The translations under genes were made by a program, and so were the position numbers. The notes beneath the pieces are model-generated. The model ran no database searches. It saw nothing but the letters and a program-made list of their open reading frames with translations, and was not told the origin of the DNA. A DNA stretch of 5,065 nucleotides from Candidatus Kerfeldbacteria bacterium (lineage in GTDB: Bacteria > Patescibacteriota > Patescibacteriia > PEXW01). The stretch lies in NCBI GenBank assembly GCA_903867845.1, contig CAIPSZ010000105.1, positions 1 to 5,065 on the forward strand, given 5' to 3'. Positions within the stretch are counted from its first letter, which is position 1. Each line of letters begins with the position of its first letter. Positions 4,367 to 5,065 of the stretch are shown in pieces.

Positions 4367-4996
4367 CTAGAACGTCTCGCCCTTGCCCGTTAGGGTGGCG
4401 CCGTTTTGCATGATGCCCTCAATGACTTTTGCGGCGTCAAAAGATCCGGTCAAGGTTTTCCGCTTGCTCGTGCCGTCTGGATAGACCACGACGAGGTCAA
4501 ACGAGAATGTCCGGTTAATGTCCTTGGGCTGCAACCCGGCGTACTTGAAGTTGTTGATGGGATCGTACTTGCCCGTTGTGTCCAAAATGTTCTTCTCGAT
4601 GTACGTGCCCGTGGTGGTGCAGTGAAAGGAGAAGTCCAACCCCGGGGACATGCCGGCCGAATCTTTCGTCAGGTCAGCCGCCGTAGGCGTGGTGCACGTC
4701 CCGCCTGCCTGGAGGTTGTTGATTTGGAAGTTCTCGGCTTTCAAGGTAGCGACGGTTTGCGTGGAGGTCACGCCGACCGGTACTTCGTACGCCACGATGG
4801 GGCTCAAGCTATCGCCATTCTGCTTGTCGTTACCAGTGACAATGAGCCCAGTGCCATCAACCGTCGCGGTCGCCGTGGTATTCGTCTTGCCAGACGTTGT
4901 GGTCGTCGAGGTATTCGTTGGCGTCTTCGTGGACGTACATCCAGAAAGGGCGAAGGCTAATAGGACTGCGGCCGGGATGAGGTAGACCTTTTTCAT
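4367..4996 (-). CDS. Secreted lipoprotein of unknown function
   Basis: The 209-residue protein opens with a classic type II signal peptide: basic MKK, hydrophobic core YLIPAAVLLAFA, then the lipobox LSGC with the lipidated cysteine at residue 20. A Thr/Ser-rich linker of about 25 residues follows, probably spanning the cell-wall or surface layer. The folded part, about 48-209, is rich in beta strands (GLIVTG, IVAYEVPVG, FSFDLVVVYPDGTS, LTGSF). It holds two cysteines, C101 and C126, that could form a disulfide outside the cell. It ends in an Asp-Ala-Ala-Lys-containing helix (FDAAKVIEGIMQNGA). I recognise no named family; an Ig-like beta-sandwich is a guess. It is monocistronic in view, with its own promoter at the right edge. 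The ATG is the only start that places the signal peptide correctly. Confidence 0.87.
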   Translation of the reverse strand: MKKVYLIPAAVLLAFALSGCTSTKTPTNTSTTTTSGKTNTTATATVDGTGLIVTGNDKQNGDSLSPIVAYEVPVGVTSTQTVATLKAENFQINNLQAGGTCTTPTAADLTKDSAGMSPGLDFSFHCTTTGTYIEKNILDTTGKYDPINNFKYAGLQPKDINRTFSFDLVVVYPDGTSKRKTLTGSFDAAKVIEGIMQNGATLTGKGETF

Positions 4997-5025
4997 ACGT
5001 GGTGCGGGTGAATGGGAATACCGCT

Positions 5026-5033
5026 ATTGTATA
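5026..5033 (-). promoter_or_regulatory. Candidate -10 region of the lipoprotein gene
   Basis: Minus-strand TATACAAT contains TACAAT starting 35 nt upstream of the ATG, the same distance as the TGTAAT boxes of the PAS genes. It would give a leader of about 23 nt. Upstream lies the palindrome TAACGTTA (5043-5050), a possible operator half in the place where a -35 box would be. No TTGACA-like hexamer is visible before the window ends. Confidence 0.45.
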
Positions 5034-5065
5034 CCTTTTTGGTAACGTTAGGGTATTGCGCGCGC

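Noticed and set aside
4406..4960. Long plus-strand open frame (184 codons) opposite the lipoprotein gene
   Set aside because: It is fully antisense to a gene with a textbook lipobox; its product is Arg/Gly/Val-rich without domain features, as expected for a shadow frame.

Overview
The window looks like bacterial chromosome from an uncultivated, small-genome lineage. Candidate Phyla Radiation (Patescibacteria) is my best guess, with moderate-to-low confidence. It rests on short, tightly packed genes, tiny membrane proteins (an Lmo0937-type protein and a YGGT-family protein), a minimal Thr/Ser-rich lipoprotein, output-less PAS proteins, and no recognisable Shine-Dalgarno sequence at any start. 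The standard genetic code fits all genes, and base composition is balanced. There is no rRNA, tRNA, CRISPR array or insertion sequence.

Layout. (1) Positions 2-388 (+) hold the C-terminal end of a protein with beta-propeller-like blades. It ends at a strong bidirectional terminator (418-441), shared with the convergent gene cluster on the other side. (2) Positions 463-1333 (-) hold a compact three-gene membrane cluster, read from high to low coordinates: a YGGT-family protein (782-1333), a 50-aa basic protein (626-778, GTG start, easily missed) and an Lmo0937-type protein (463-615). The gaps are only 3 and 10 bp. (3) Positions 1465-2355 (-) hold an ECF-like sigma factor (1816-2355). It is followed after 18 bp by a 110-aa protein with three 11-residue repeats next to one membrane helix (1465-1797). 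(4) A 237-bp divergent promoter region (2356-2592) separates these from two tandem plus-strand PAS genes: PAS-PAS (2593-3552) and PAS-coiled coil (3607-4188). They are paralogues, about 60% identical over the shared PAS domain, and neither carries an output domain. (5) A 178-bp convergent spacer leads to a lipoprotein gene (4367-4996, -) with its promoter at the right edge.

How the parts may work together (inference): an ECF-type sigma factor, a co-transcribed coiled-coil membrane protein and two divergent PAS proteins could form a signal-response module, with the small membrane proteins as neighbours or targets. Supporting hints are the hexamer TGTAAT, which I find five times, always in the spacers around these genes, and a partly conserved 35-nt leader in front of both PAS genes with TGTAAT exactly 35 nt before the ATG. 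No direct evidence links the sigma factor to the PAS proteins.
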